From: Clostridiales bacterium | GTDB taxonomy: Bacteria; Bacillota; Clostridia; Oscillospirales; Oscillospiraceae | Direction of reading: 5' to 3' | Assembly (NCBI GenBank): GCA_019420945.1 | Contig: JAHZGF010000028.1 | Span: forward strand, 1-52,026 | Length of the DNA stretch: 52,026 nt | In this document: piece by piece, positions 40,314-49,012 of the stretch | Layout of the letters: the number at the start of each line of letters is the position of its first letter | Numbering within the stretch: position 1 is the stretch's first letter | The notes under the pieces: generated by a model | Databases searched by the model: none | What the model saw: the letters and a program-made list of their open reading frames with translations, nothing else | What the model was told of the DNA's origin: nothing | Translations under genes and position numbers: made by a program

Positions 40314-40342
40314 TTGCGCCATTTCCGGTTTAGGTGTATGAT
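40314..40342 (+). promoter_or_regulatory. Promoter of the SGNH hydrolase gene
   Basis: TTGCGC (40314-40319), a 17-base spacer and TATGAT (40337-40342). The divergent intergenic stretch 40142-40396 is AT-rich on its left side. TTGACA (minus strand, ~40260) may belong to the hydrogenase promoter but lacks a good -10 at the right distance. Confidence 0.6.
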
Positions 40343-40396
40343 AAAAACATCAAATTCCGGATAAACTGGAACTGTGTTTTGGAGGCGTATCCGTGT

Positions 40397-41095
40397 ATGG
40401 AAAAGACTGAACTGCGCAGTAAAATCGCCGGCGCCATCCGAAGCGGATGCAGCGTCAAACTGCTGGGAGACAGTCTCACCGCCGGTTCCGGCAGCAGTGA
40501 CAACGACTTGAGCGGACGGGTGATCTATCCTCCCTTCCGCCGCCAACGGGGCAAGCGCTGCTGGGCCTCGCTGCTGAGCGCACATCTGCTCTCTCATTAT
40601 GGGTGCAATGTGGACAGCGTGGGCTGTTACGGCATCACCAGCGACGAGATGATGGAGCATCTGGGCACTTTGTACCAGCCCGCCACGGACCGGGTGGTGT
40701 TCTGCATGATCGGGGCCAATGACAAGAAACAGGAGCACGGTCTGGAGAAGCTGGAAGCCAATCTGGTAACTCTCTGCGAAACTGTGCTGGCCGACGGCAA
40801 CGACCTGGTATTGATGACCCCCAATCCCGCCACCGCTGCCAACGACGCCAAACCCAACCGCATTTACACCCAAGGCCAGATCGCCGAGGTCATTCGGCGG
40901 GTAGCCGGTGCCTTTGAGGGACGTCTGTGGTTCATTGACCATTTTGCCGCCATGATTGGGGACTGCCAAAAACGCGGTCTCACCCTGGAGGAGTATTTGG
41001 AGGTGGGCTCCGGCCCCGAAAACGACGGACTGCACCCGGGTGATCAGGTCTATCGGTTCTATTTTGAACATATCTGCCACTCTCTGGGCATTTGA
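40397..41095 (+). CDS. SGNH/GDSL-family hydrolase
   Basis: The 232-residue protein has the SGNH blocks: GDSLTAGSG (block I, nucleophile Ser, ~residues 24-32), VGCYGITSDE (block II Gly), MIGANDKK (block III Asn, ~103-110) and NDGLHPGD (block V Asp/His, ~211-218). It should be an esterase or lipase acting on small or carbohydrate esters. No signal peptide is seen, so it is probably cytoplasmic. The ATG at 40397 is used; an upstream frame to 40334 has no ribosome site, whereas GGAGG lies 11 bases before 40397. Monocistronic, with a strong terminator downstream. Confidence 0.85.
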   Translation: MEKTELRSKIAGAIRSGCSVKLLGDSLTAGSGSSDNDLSGRVIYPPFRRQRGKRCWASLLSAHLLSHYGCNVDSVGCYGITSDEMMEHLGTLYQPATDRVVFCMIGANDKKQEHGLEKLEANLVTLCETVLADGNDLVLMTPNPATAANDAKPNRIYTQGQIAEVIRRVAGAFEGRLWFIDHFAAMIGDCQKRGLTLEEYLEVGSGPENDGLHPGDQVYRFYFEHICHSLGI

Positions 41096-41192
41096 CCTCC
41101 TTTTGAACAACATACGCACATAGAAAGCGCCAACAGCACACCGGGTTCTTTGCCGCCTGCATCAGAGCCCGCCGTTTCCCGCTGGGGCGCAT

Positions 41193-41224
41193 GAGCCCGG
41201 CTTTCTGCAAAGCCGGGCTCTTTT
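41193..41224 (+). terminator. Terminator of the SGNH hydrolase gene
   Basis: A perfect 12-bp stem GAGCCCGGCTTT/AAAGCCGGGCTC with CTGC loop, followed by TTTT. Confidence 0.92.
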
Positions 41225-41302
41225 GGTCCTCTAGCCATCGTAGGACCGGAGGACAGCCGATCTTTCTGAACATACCGATTCTGTTTGGAAAGGACAATGG
41301 AT

Positions 41303-42718
41303 ATGACCCGTTTCCGTGCCACCCTTGTATGTCTGTTTTTAGCCCTGAGCCTGGGGGTGGCGGGCTGTGGTTCCCAGCGCGCTTCCCTGTCTGCCCCCGG
41401 TCAGGCGCCCTTTATGGAAAGCACTGCTCCGGAAAATGCCGGCCAAACTTTGGAACCAGATTCAGCGGCAGACAGTAACCGGTCGGCGGATACCGCCGAC
41501 GTTGAAAACGCCACCGTCATGGTCTATATGATCGGCTCCGACCTGGAATCCGACGGTGGGCTGGGCACCAAGGACCTGGAGGAGATGCTTCGGGCTGATT
41601 TGGGGCAACAGGTCAATCTGGTCATCCAGACCATGGGCTGCCAGCAGTGGCACAACACCGCGGTTTCCTCCGCCACCACCCAGCGCTTTACGGTGGAGGA
41701 TGGAACGCTGATTTGCCAACAGTCAGATCTGGGCCAGCTGGACTCCACGGATCCTGCCACCCTGCGGGATTTTATTGGCTATTGTTCTGCCAACTACCCT
41801 GCCCAACGGAACATTCTGATTCTATGGGATCACGGGGCCGGGCCCGTATATGGCTTCGGCTACGATGAATTCCGCCCCGCCGGGGCCTTCCTCACCCTGG
41901 ATGAGATTCAGTCCGTCCTGGACCAGGTAGGAATCCACTTCGATTTGATCGGCTTTGATGCCTGTCTGATGGGCTGTCTGGAAACCTGCTGGGCATTGCG
42001 GGACTATGGGGATTATATGCTCTGCTCGGAGGATTTCGTGTCTGGCTATGGCTTAGAATATCAATACTGGCTGACGGAGCTGGGCGATCAGGTATCCATC
42101 CCCACGGAAGAACTGGGGCAGACCATGGTGGACACCTATGTGACGGAATCCGAGCTGGCCGGAGATCCCGGCGTCATGGCCCTGATTGACCTGAACCAAA
42201 TGGACGATCTGTACCAGGCCTGGCTGGACTTTGCCTATGCCAATCAGTCCAAACTCACCGCAATGAACTACTCCTGGCCCACGGAGATCACCCGCCGCAG
42301 TCTCTTTGCCGAGTGGTTTGAAGAGGTGGAGGACAGCCCGGTGATGGAGGATTACTATATCACTGACCTGATGGCGCTCTCCTCCGCACTGGACAGCCCT
42401 CAAAGCCCTCCCCTGGCCCAGGCCCTGAGCCGGGCGGTGGTCTACTCCGCCGCCAATGACCAGGACAGTGACTGCGCCGGACTGGCAGTCACCCTCCCCT
42501 ACGGCAACCCGACACTGTACACCAACTTGGCGGAAATCTATACACGCTGTGGGTTTGACCCGGCCTACGTCAGCTGGCTGGCCCGATTTGCCAACGCCCC
42601 AGGTGCCGCTCAATTCTATGAGAACTGGACTCGGTGGTCTCAGCTCTGGGACAACAGCTCCCAATTTGGGGGCTGGGCCGCCTATGAGAGCGGCTCCGGC
42701 TGGAGGGACCAAAGTTGA
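41303..42718 (+). CDS. Clostripain-like (C11 family) cysteine peptidase lipoprotein
   Basis: The 471-residue protein starts with a lipoprotein signal peptide: basic TRFR, hydrophobic LVCLFLALSLG and lipobox VAGC, so Cys ~22 would be lipidated and the protein held on the outer face of the membrane. Clostripain features are TVMVYMIGSDLES, NILILWDHGAGPVYGF with the catalytic His, and IGFDACLMGCLE with the catalytic Cys. The family cleaves after Arg or Lys, often with self-processing. ATG 41303 has AAAGG nine bases upstream; TTG 41285 and ATG 41297 fit less well. A sharply extended polar linker (~24-70) follows the lipobox. Confidence 0.9.
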   Translation: MTRFRATLVCLFLALSLGVAGCGSQRASLSAPGQAPFMESTAPENAGQTLEPDSAADSNRSADTADVENATVMVYMIGSDLESDGGLGTKDLEEMLRADLGQQVNLVIQTMGCQQWHNTAVSSATTQRFTVEDGTLICQQSDLGQLDSTDPATLRDFIGYCSANYPAQRNILILWDHGAGPVYGFGYDEFRPAGAFLTLDEIQSVLDQVGIHFDLIGFDACLMGCLETCWALRDYGDYMLCSEDFVSGYGLEYQYWLTELGDQVSIPTEELGQTMVDTYVTESELAGDPGVMALIDLNQMDDLYQAWLDFAYANQSKLTAMNYSWPTEITRRSLFAEWFEEVEDSPVMEDYYITDLMALSSALDSPQSPPLAQALSRAVVYSAANDQDSDCAGLAVTLPYGNPTLYTNLAEIYTRCGFDPAYVSWLARFANAPGAAQFYENWTRWSQLWDNSSQFGGWAAYESGSGWRDQS

Positions 42719-42727
42719 ACACAAAAA

Positions 42728-42995
42728 ACGCGCCGCAGGCAACTGCGGCGCGTCAGACCACCTAGGGACCATAGGTTTCAGCAGTTTCACAGAATTCCGT
42801 CCTCCGCAGAGGGCGGAACAAAATTCAATCCCGTCATTTCCGGGGACATGCGCCTCGGAAATGACACTTCTCATGTAGGACAGGGCGACTTTTGCACAAG
42901 CAATCGAGCCCTGGCCTGCATGCAGCCCTTTTGTCGGAAAAGGCCTCGGGGCTTTTTCGACAAGTTGAAACGCGCCGCAGGCAACTGCGGCGCGT
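42728..42995. repeat. Intergenic element of serial hairpins between two copies of the same hairpin
   Basis: The 26-base hairpin ACGCGCCGCAG-GCAA-CTGCGGCGCGT occurs at 42728-42753 and again, identical, at 42970-42995; each is preceded by AGTTGAA. Between them are further inverted repeats: CCGTCCTC/GAGGGCGG (~42797-42816), TCATTTCCG/CGGAAATGA (~42834-42864), GGGC...GCCC (~42883-42911) and GTCGGAAAAG/CTTTTTCGAC (~42933-42961). Read on the minus strand, copy 1 has a TTTTTT tail and can end spoVAC transcription. The rest looks like a mobile or repeated intergenic element (MITE-like). No coding is supported. Confidence 0.65.
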
Positions 42996-43001
42996 GGCTG
43001 T

Positions 43002-43448
43002 TTATGCCCCAACCAGGCAGATAATCAGGCCATAAAGGACGCTGGCTCCCACCCCAAAGACGATGACGGGGCCGGCAATGGTGAACATCTTGGAGGCCAT
43101 ACCCCCCGACGCCACCAGCCCCTCGCTTTTAAACTCAATGGCCGGAGAGACCACAGAGTTGGCAAATCCGGTCACCGGCACAAGGGTACCGGCTCCCGCA
43201 TACTTGGCCAAACTTTTATACAGATCCAGGGCAGTAAAGAGGGCCGAAAGGAAAATCAACGTCATGGTGGTGACGGTGGACGCCGTCTCCCGGTCCAGGC
43301 CCAAGTTTTGGTAGCCCGCCAGGATTAGCTGACCCAGGGCACAGATGCCTCCACCCACCAAAAACGCAAAGGCCAGATCCTTCCCCATGGGGGAGGGCTT
43401 GGCCAGTTTTTTCACCAGCTGATCATATTCCTGATTGGTCATCTGCAT
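43002..43448 (-). CDS. spoVAC: Stage V sporulation protein AC (SpoVAC)
   Basis: The 148-residue membrane protein has the SpoVAC signatures: AFLVGGGICALGQLI near the N-terminus, AGAGTLVPVTGFANSVVSPAIEFKSEG (shown here as two adjoining segments, ~85-112), and MFTIAGPVIVFGVG. SpoVA proteins form the channel that moves dipicolinic acid into the forespore and out at germination. Normally spoVAC is followed by spoVAD and spoVAE; neither is adjacent here. It lies 51 bases after hemW on the same strand. No clear forespore sigma-G promoter is seen. The downstream hairpin at 42970 or 42728 serves as terminator. Confidence 0.85.
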   Translation of the reverse strand: MQMTNQEYDQLVKKLAKPSPMGKDLAFAFLVGGGICALGQLILAGYQNLGLDRETASTVTTMTLIFLSALFTALDLYKSLAKYAGAGTLVPVTGFANSVVSPAIEFKSEGLVASGGMASKMFTIAGPVIVFGVGASVLYGLIICLVGA

Positions 43449-43499
43449 TGCAAACCACTTCCTTTGTATGCAGTTTGCCCCATGCAGAAGAATATTATG

Positions 43500-44765
43500 T
43501 TAAGTTTTTCTTTTGGGCTGTCTTTTTTCCTGTTCCTGCCGGCGCTCCGCCTCCATCCGCTTGAGTCGAATGGGGCGCATGGTCTCCAGGGCCGTCTCCT
43601 CCTGAATGGCCAGCAGGTCGCCGATCAGAGGGTTTGACAGCAAAAAGCCCGACGGGGTGAAATGCCAGCGGCCGTCAGTACACTCCGCCCAACCGTAATC
43701 CCGGTATTCCCGAAAACGGTCCTCCAGGGGGTCGAAGTTCATATAGAAGGTGCGGCGGTATTCGGACTCCTCCACCCCACGGACGGTGCGCATCCGGAGC
43801 ATCAGGTATTCCCTGCCCCGCTCCCGACGATTCACCAGGTTGGACTCATCAATGATTTTGCCGTTATGTAGTACGCCATTAACGTAGATATCCAGATCCC
43901 GGACAAAGCTGTAACGGCGTCCTCCGAAATAGGAGTGGGCGGAGGGGCCAAAGCCCATGTACTCCTCCCCCAACCAGTATTTCAGATTATGCCGAGACTC
44001 AAAACCCGGCCGGGCAAAGTTAGAAATCTCATACTGGCCGTAACCGGCCTGGGCCAGACGGTCTACCATCCACAGGTACATATCCGCCTGGGTGTCATCA
44101 TCCGCCATCTGCTCCTGATCCTGGCGCTGATACAGAGGTGTTCCCTGCTCCAGTTTCAGCCCATAGCAGGACAGATGCTCCGGTGCCAGCTGGAGTACTG
44201 CTTCCACAGAAGCTTTCCAGGACTCCAGGGTCTGATCCGGCAGGCCATAGATCAGGTCCAGGGAGAGGTTCTCAAAGCCCGCCTGCCGGGCCTGTTGGAA
44301 GGCCTGGACAGCCTGTTGGTAGTTGTGCAGCCGCCCGATCTCTTTTAGTTCCCCATCCCGGGCAGATTGGACCCCCATGGACAACCGGTTGACCCCAGCC
44401 CGCTTTAGGTGGGTCAAAAACTCCGGATCCACGGAATCCGGGTTGCACTCCACGGTGATCTCGCAATTCCGGGATACCTGGAAGTTTTTATGAATGGTGC
44501 GCAGCACCTCCACCAGTCGCTGGGCTCCAAAATGGGATGGGGTGCCGCCCCCAAAGTAAATGGTGTCCACCAGATAGGGCTGGGCCTGGGGAGCACTCTC
44601 CTCCAGGTGACATTGAAGAGCCTTTAAGTATTGATCCATTCGCTGTCCCCGGCCCGGGACGGAATAAAAATCACAGTAATCGCATTTGCGCACACAAAAT
44701 GGAATATGAATATAGAGGCCCAATGTGGGCGTCTCAGGTCTTGCTTTTCTCCGAAAGAGCGACAT
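43500..44765 (-). CDS. hemW: Radical SAM family heme chaperone HemW
   Basis: The 421-residue protein has the radical SAM cluster motif CVRKCDYCDFYS (~residues 24-35) in the HemW context YIHIPFCVRKC, then YFGGGTPS and a CNPDS strand, and a C-terminal HemN-like domain (EYLMLRMRTVRGV). HemW binds heme and passes it to target enzymes; it is often misnamed coproporphyrinogen oxidase. The HemW-type Cys motif (CxxxCxYC) supports the name over HemN. The C-terminus ends in a basic tail (KRQPKRKT). Confidence 0.93.
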   Translation of the reverse strand: MSLFRRKARPETPTLGLYIHIPFCVRKCDYCDFYSVPGRGQRMDQYLKALQCHLEESAPQAQPYLVDTIYFGGGTPSHFGAQRLVEVLRTIHKNFQVSRNCEITVECNPDSVDPEFLTHLKRAGVNRLSMGVQSARDGELKEIGRLHNYQQAVQAFQQARQAGFENLSLDLIYGLPDQTLESWKASVEAVLQLAPEHLSCYGLKLEQGTPLYQRQDQEQMADDDTQADMYLWMVDRLAQAGYGQYEISNFARPGFESRHNLKYWLGEEYMGFGPSAHSYFGGRRYSFVRDLDIYVNGVLHNGKIIDESNLVNRRERGREYLMLRMRTVRGVEESEYRRTFYMNFDPLEDRFREYRDYGWAECTDGRWHFTPSGFLLSNPLIGDLLAIQEETALETMRPIRLKRMEAERRQEQEKRQPKRKT

Positions 44766-44913
44766 GACTGCCTCCTGCTCCGCTGTTATCCGACTTTTTT
44801 CTTTTAGAGTATATCACAGTTCTCCCCAGGCAAAAGCAAAGATTTTATAAATTCTGCTCCACCTTGTTTTTCCTGCCCTGGTAAAAGAAATGTTAGGCCC
44901 CGACGTTTTCCGC

Positions 44914-44942
44914 TTGACCCACCCTGGTGGCCGTGCTATAAA
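44914..44942 (+). promoter_or_regulatory. Promoter of the RluA-type gene
   Basis: TTGACC (44914-44919), a 17-base spacer and TATAAA (44937-44942). The divergent hemW start lies about 150 bases away; TATACT on the minus strand at ~44810 may be its -10, but the -35 is poor. Confidence 0.82.
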
Positions 44943-44963
44943 GAGAGGACTGGGGGTGGAACT

Positions 44964-45878
44964 ATGTTGGAACTGAATTACCGGATCAACGAGGCGTGGC
45001 GAGAACAACAGCTCTCCCGTATCCTCAGGAAGGAACTGGGCTTTTCCGCCCTAAGACTCAAAGCCCTGCGCTCGATTCAGGATTCCGTACTGCTGGACGG
45101 CCGGAGGGTTCCCCTCTACCTTTGCCCCGCCCAGGGACAGATGTTGACGGTACGGCTGCCGGAGGATCCACCCTCCCCGGTGGAACCGACGGAAGGCCAA
45201 CTACATCTGCTCTATGAGGACCCCCATCTGGTGGTCATTGACAAGCCCTCCGGTATGGCCACCCATCCCGGGCCCGGTCACCACGGGGACACCCTGGGCA
45301 ATCTGCTGACCTGGCACTATGAGTCCCGGGGAGAACACCACCTGTTTCGGCCAGTCAACCGTCTGGACCGGAGCACCAGCGGCCTGGTCTGCGTGGCAAA
45401 ACACGCCTACGCCGCCGAGCGGCTGGGTCGGGCCCTGGAGGCCGGGCAATTTCGCAAGGTGTACCTGGCTGTCTGCGAGGGCATCCCGGAGCGGCTCCGG
45501 GGTACGGTGGATGCCCCTATCGGCCGTCGGGAGGGCTCGGTGCTGGCCCGGGAGGTCCGGCCTGACGGCAAGCGGGCAGTCACCCACTATGAGGCCCTGG
45601 GCGGCAGTCAGGGCAGAAGTTTGCTCCGGATCACCCCTGAGACGGGCCGTACCCACCAGATCCGGGTCCATATGGCCTGGCTGGGTCACCCGCTGACGGG
45701 AGATTTTCTCTACGGTACAGAAAACCCCGAGCTGATCCCCCGGGCAGCCCTTCACGCTTACACGCTGGAATTTCAACACCCCATTACCGGGCAGCACCTA
45801 TCCTTCCGGGCCCCCATGCCCCAGGATATGGAGCGGCTGATGGCAGATGAACCAAATAAGACGGCGGCAGTTTTCTAA
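44964..45878 (+). CDS. RluA-family rRNA/tRNA pseudouridine synthase
   Basis: The 304-residue enzyme has an N-terminal S4-like RNA-binding part (~1-70, LSRILRKELGFS, GRRVPLYLCPAQGQ) and a catalytic RluA domain (~80-300). The catalytic Asp is in VNRLDRSTSGL (~residues 132-142), and the fold motifs VIDKPSGMATHPG, VYLAVCEG and GRTHQIRVHMAWLGHPLTGD are typical. N replaces the usual H in the HRLD motif, as in a subgroup of the family. The U target cannot be assigned. The stop lies inside the terminator hairpin at 45861-45891. Confidence 0.9.
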   Translation: MLELNYRINEAWREQQLSRILRKELGFSALRLKALRSIQDSVLLDGRRVPLYLCPAQGQMLTVRLPEDPPSPVEPTEGQLHLLYEDPHLVVIDKPSGMATHPGPGHHGDTLGNLLTWHYESRGEHHLFRPVNRLDRSTSGLVCVAKHAYAAERLGRALEAGQFRKVYLAVCEGIPERLRGTVDAPIGRREGSVLAREVRPDGKRAVTHYEALGGSQGRSLLRITPETGRTHQIRVHMAWLGHPLTGDFLYGTENPELIPRAALHAYTLEFQHPITGQHLSFRAPMPQDMERLMADEPNKTAAVF

Positions 45879-45896
45879 AAACTGCCGCCGTTTTTG
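45861..45896. terminator. Bidirectional terminator between rluA-type gene and mscS
   Basis: A perfect 14-bp stem ACGGCGGCAGTTTT/AAAACTGCCGCCGT with a three-base loop and T/A runs outside both arms. The rluA-type stop codon is in the loop region. Confidence 0.93.
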
Positions 45897-45903
45897 CTGA
45901 AAA

Positions 45904-46716
45904 TTACTGCTGTTCTTTGCTCATCAGAACGTTTACCGTGGGGAACACCATGGTGATGCCCACCTGGTCAAAGGTGTGCTTCACCTGCTCCAGCATGTCG
46001 TGGTAGACCTCCCAATAGTCCTCGGTCTTGCACCAGACCCGGAGCACATAGGAGATGGTGGAATCATTATAGGCAGAGACCCGGACGAAAATCTTGTCCT
46101 TGTCAATGATCTTCTCATGATTTTCCGCCGTGGCCCGAATTGCGGTTTTCACCCGCTCAATATCGTTCTCATATCCCACACTGAAGGTGAGATCCACCCG
46201 GCGTTTGCCCTCCACCGAATAGTTGGTGATGGTGGCAGAGGCGATCGAGCTGTTGGGCATGGTGATGCGCTTGTTGTCCACCGTGTTGATCTTGGTGTTC
46301 AGCAGGCCGATCTCCTGTACGGTACCTTCGTCGCCAGCAATCTCCACATAGTCGTCCACCCCAAAGGGTTTGGTGACCAGCAGCAGAATACCGCCAAAGA
46401 GGTTGGACAGGGTGCCCGATGCCGCCAGGGCAAAGGCAGCAGAAACCACGCTGGCCAGGGCCACCATGGAGGACATCTGGAATCCCAATGCCCCCGCCAC
46501 AATCATCACGGCGACAAAATAGACCACCACTCTCACGGCGGACATCAGGAATTTCTGCAAGGTGGGGTCAACCTTCATCTTGCCCACGGACTTGGACATA
46601 ATCCGCAGCAAAATCTTGCCGGCAATGACCACCAAAATGGCTGCCAGCACCGCCGCCAACAACTTCGTGGTGGCCAGTCCCGCCAAATTCTTTAAAAGTT
46701 CGTCTTTAATAGCCAT
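45904..46716 (-). CDS. mscS: MscS-family small-conductance mechanosensitive channel
   Basis: The 270-residue protein has three membrane segments: ~17-38, ~59-80 (VVVYFVAVMIVAGALGF) and the pore-lining Gly/Ala-rich helix (~85-113, ALASVVSAAFALAASGTLSNLFGG). The beta domain starts with KPFGVDDYVEIAG (~115-127) and contains NKRITMPNSSI; an alpha/beta C-terminal domain follows. Channels of this size open on membrane tension to release solutes in hypo-osmotic shock. It lies 40 bases after the degV stop and is likely co-transcribed. Confidence 0.93.
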   Translation of the reverse strand: MAIKDELLKNLAGLATTKLLAAVLAAILVVIAGKILLRIMSKSVGKMKVDPTLQKFLMSAVRVVVYFVAVMIVAGALGFQMSSMVALASVVSAAFALAASGTLSNLFGGILLLVTKPFGVDDYVEIAGDEGTVQEIGLLNTKINTVDNKRITMPNSSIASATITNYSVEGKRRVDLTFSVGYENDIERVKTAIRATAENHEKIIDKDKIFVRVSAYNDSTISYVLRVWCKTEDYWEVYHDMLEQVKHTFDQVGITMVFPTVNVLMSKEQQ

Positions 46717-46756
46717 TGGATACCGTTCGCCTTTCCTTAATCAGAGCGTTTCTGTT

Positions 46757-47626
46757 TCACTTGGTACGGTAAACCACGCCCACCAGGTTGGAACCGGCAT
46801 TGATGGCGATAACGCCGCCGATCAGGAACTCCTCCGCAGGGGGATAACCGAAAGCCTCCCGGCAGGCGGCAGAGATTTCCTCGTTATGGTCCTGCTTGGC
46901 AGCATGGATCACCAGATAGGGAGAACCCGGCTCCATGTCCTCCTTCATCATTTTGATGATATTGGGGATGACATTCTTATCGCCCCGGGGCTTGGCCAGC
47001 ACCTTGGACTCGCCATTGGGGAAGGACATGATGGGACGGATGCCCATGGCACCACCCATAATAGCAGCAGCGGCGGACACCCGGCCGGACTTGCGAGCAA
47101 ACTTCAGATCATACATGGTAAACAGGATTTTAACATGATCCAGCCAATCCTGAATCTGGTCCACAGCCTGCTGGGCGGTGATCTCCTCCGCCTGGGCACG
47201 CTTGGCTGCCTCCACCACCGCATAGCCGTAGGTATAGGTATAGGTTTTGCTGTCGATCACATGGATTTCAAACTTGCCCTCTGCTTCCGGATGCTCCTGG
47301 AAAAACAGATCTCTGGCCTGCAGGGCATTGTTGCCGGTATTGGATCCCTTGAAGTTAATGCAGGTGTAAATGATGGCGTCATAGCCCTCCTGCCAGGCAG
47401 AAGTATACTGCTCTTCAAACAGATATGTATTCAGCTGGGCATGGGTGGGAATCTTGTCCAGACTGTTCAACAGCGCATAAAAGTCTTCCCGGCTATAATC
47501 CACGCCATCCAGAATTTCCCGGTCCTCCAAGGCAATGGGGAAAGGAATCACCTGGATGCCGTACTGGTCAACATAATTCTGTGGAATGTCCGCCGCGGAA
47601 TCGGTCAAGAACTTAATCTTTGCCAT
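46757..47626 (-). CDS. DegV family fatty-acid-binding protein
   Basis: The 289-residue protein starts MAKIKFLTDSAADIPQNY, the DegV N-terminus, with IPTHAQLN (~61-68) at the second lobe and IKILFTMYDLKFARKSGRVS-type helix (shown here in two parts, ~163-182) in the acyl-binding region. DegV/FakB proteins carry acyl chains for fatty acid phosphorylation by FakA. The ATG at 47626 is supported by GGAGG six bases upstream; an upstream in-frame extension to 47722 runs through the promoter and is rejected. No fakA is nearby. Confidence 0.92.
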   Translation of the reverse strand: MAKIKFLTDSAADIPQNYVDQYGIQVIPFPIALEDREILDGVDYSREDFYALLNSLDKIPTHAQLNTYLFEEQYTSAWQEGYDAIIYTCINFKGSNTGNNALQARDLFFQEHPEAEGKFEIHVIDSKTYTYTYGYAVVEAAKRAQAEEITAQQAVDQIQDWLDHVKILFTMYDLKFARKSGRVSAAAAIMGGAMGIRPIMSFPNGESKVLAKPRGDKNVIPNIIKMMKEDMEPGSPYLVIHAAKQDHNEEISAACREAFGYPPAEEFLIGGVIAINAGSNLVGVVYRTK

Positions 47627-47671
47627 AGTAATCCTCCGTAAATCCGTTGTTTGTGTCATTGATACGGGGAG

Positions 47672-47700
47672 ATTATAACATATACCCGGCCAAAGGACAA
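47672..47700 (-). promoter_or_regulatory. Promoter of degV
   Basis: On the minus strand TTGTCC (47700-47695), a 17-base spacer ending in TGT, and TATAAT (47677-47672), an extended -10 promoter. Confidence 0.88.
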
Positions 47701-47723
47701 GTAAACCAGAATTTCCCTTCAAA

Positions 47724-47759
47724 TAAAAAAAGAGAACCGGCTCGAAAGCCGGTTCTCTT
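47724..47759 (-). terminator. Terminator of tuf (str operon)
   Basis: A perfect 13-bp stem AAGAGAACCGGCT/AGCCGGTTCTCTT with a four-base loop, followed by a run of T on the minus strand. It ends the str cluster 11 bases after tuf. Confidence 0.95.
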
Positions 47760-47770
47760 GTATTGGAAAA

Positions 47771-48976
47771 TTAGTCGTTGTTGACAGCGATGACAACACC
47801 GGAACCAACGGTACGGCCGCCCTCGCGGATAGCGAAGCGCAGGCCCTCCTCGATGGCGATGGGGGTGATCAGCTCAACGTCCATCTCGACGTTATCGCCG
47901 GGCATGCACATCTCGGTGCCCTCGGGCAGGGTGATGATGCCGGTCACGTCGGTGGTACGGAAGTAGAACTGGGGACGATAGTTGTTGAAGAAAGGAGTAT
48001 GACGGCCGCCCTCTTCCTTCTTCAGCACGTACACCTGGCCACGGAACTTGGTGTGGGGGTGAATGGAGCCGGGCTTGCACAGAACCTGGCCGCGCTCGAT
48101 GTCGGTCTTGTTGATGCCGCGCATCAGGGCGCCGATGTTGTCGCCAGCCTCAGCGAAGTCCAGAGTCTTGCGGAACATCTCCAGGCCGGTGATAACGGTG
48201 CTCTTCTTCTCATCGGACAGGCCGACGATCTCAACGGTCTCGCCCAGCTTGACCTGGCCACGCTCAACACGGCCAGTGGCCACGGTGCCACGACCGGTGA
48301 TGGTGAAGACGTCCTCAACGGGCATCAGGAAGGGCTGGTCAGCCTTGCGCTCGGGGGTCTTGATCCAGGTGTCGACAGCGTCCATCAGCTCCTTGATGCA
48401 AGCATAGTCAGGAGCGTTGGGATCCTGAGACTCGCAGGTCAGAGCGTTCAGAGCGGAACCCTTGATGATGGGGGTCTCGTCGCCGGGGAAGCCATACTCG
48501 TCCAGAGTCTCGCGGACTTCCATCTCCACCAGCTCCAGCAGCTCCTCGTCGTCGACCTGATCGCACTTGTTCAGGAAGACCAGGATATAGGGCACGTTAA
48601 CCTGGCGAGCCAGCAGCAGGTGCTCCTTGGTCTGAGCCATGGGGCCGTCGGTGGCAGCGATAACCAGGATGGCGCCGTCCATCTGAGCAGCACCGGTGAT
48701 CATGTTCTTGATATAGTCGGCGTGGCCCGGGCAGTCAACGTGAGCATAGTGACGAGCCTCGGTCTCATACTCGACGTGAGCGGTGTTGATGGTGATACCA
48801 CGCTCGCGCTCCTCGGGAGCCTTATCGATGCTGGAGTAGTCGGTATAGTCAGCCTTGCCCTGGAGAGCCAGCCACTTGGTGATGGCGGCGGTCAGAGTGG
48901 TCTTGCCGTGGTCAACATGGCCGATGGTGCCGATGTTAACATGGGGCTTGGTACGCTCAAATTTTGCTTTAGCCAT
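47771..48976 (-). CDS. tuf: Elongation factor Tu
   Basis: The 401-residue GTPase brings aminoacyl-tRNA to the ribosome. G1 GHVDHGKT (~19-26), G2 GITINTAHVEYE, G3 DCPGHADY, G4 NKCD and G5 SALNAL are all present, followed by the two beta barrels (VFTITGRGTVATGRVE, NVEMDVELI). It ends with the normal GSGVVIAVNND. AAGGAGG is ahead of the ATG. It is separated from fusA by a 119-base spacer with two hairpins. Confidence 0.98.
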   Translation of the reverse strand: MAKAKFERTKPHVNIGTIGHVDHGKTTLTAAITKWLALQGKADYTDYSSIDKAPEERERGITINTAHVEYETEARHYAHVDCPGHADYIKNMITGAAQMDGAILVIAATDGPMAQTKEHLLLARQVNVPYILVFLNKCDQVDDEELLELVEMEVRETLDEYGFPGDETPIIKGSALNALTCESQDPNAPDYACIKELMDAVDTWIKTPERKADQPFLMPVEDVFTITGRGTVATGRVERGQVKLGETVEIVGLSDEKKSTVITGLEMFRKTLDFAEAGDNIGALMRGINKTDIERGQVLCKPGSIHPHTKFRGQVYVLKKEEGGRHTPFFNNYRPQFYFRTTDVTGIITLPEGTEMCMPGDNVEMDVELITPIAIEEGLRFAIREGGRTVGSGVVIAVNND

Positions 48977-49012
48977 TTTGAGTATCCTCCTTAAAAGTAA
49001 ATTCAGAAAATT

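Noticed and set aside
40142..40333. Rex or FNR operator before the hydrogenase-like gene
   Set aside because: The AT-rich stretch has partial half-sites only (TTGACATATCAG, ATTGGCACAATA); neither forms a convincing palindrome.
42728..42995. CRISPR array
   Set aside because: Only two repeat copies, each itself a palindrome, with one 216-base spacer and no cas genes in the window.
42053..43012. A 319-codon minus-strand frame over the clostripain gene and hairpin element
   Set aside because: It overlaps a well supported peptidase gene and reads through repeated hairpins; no ribosome site and no family resemblance.
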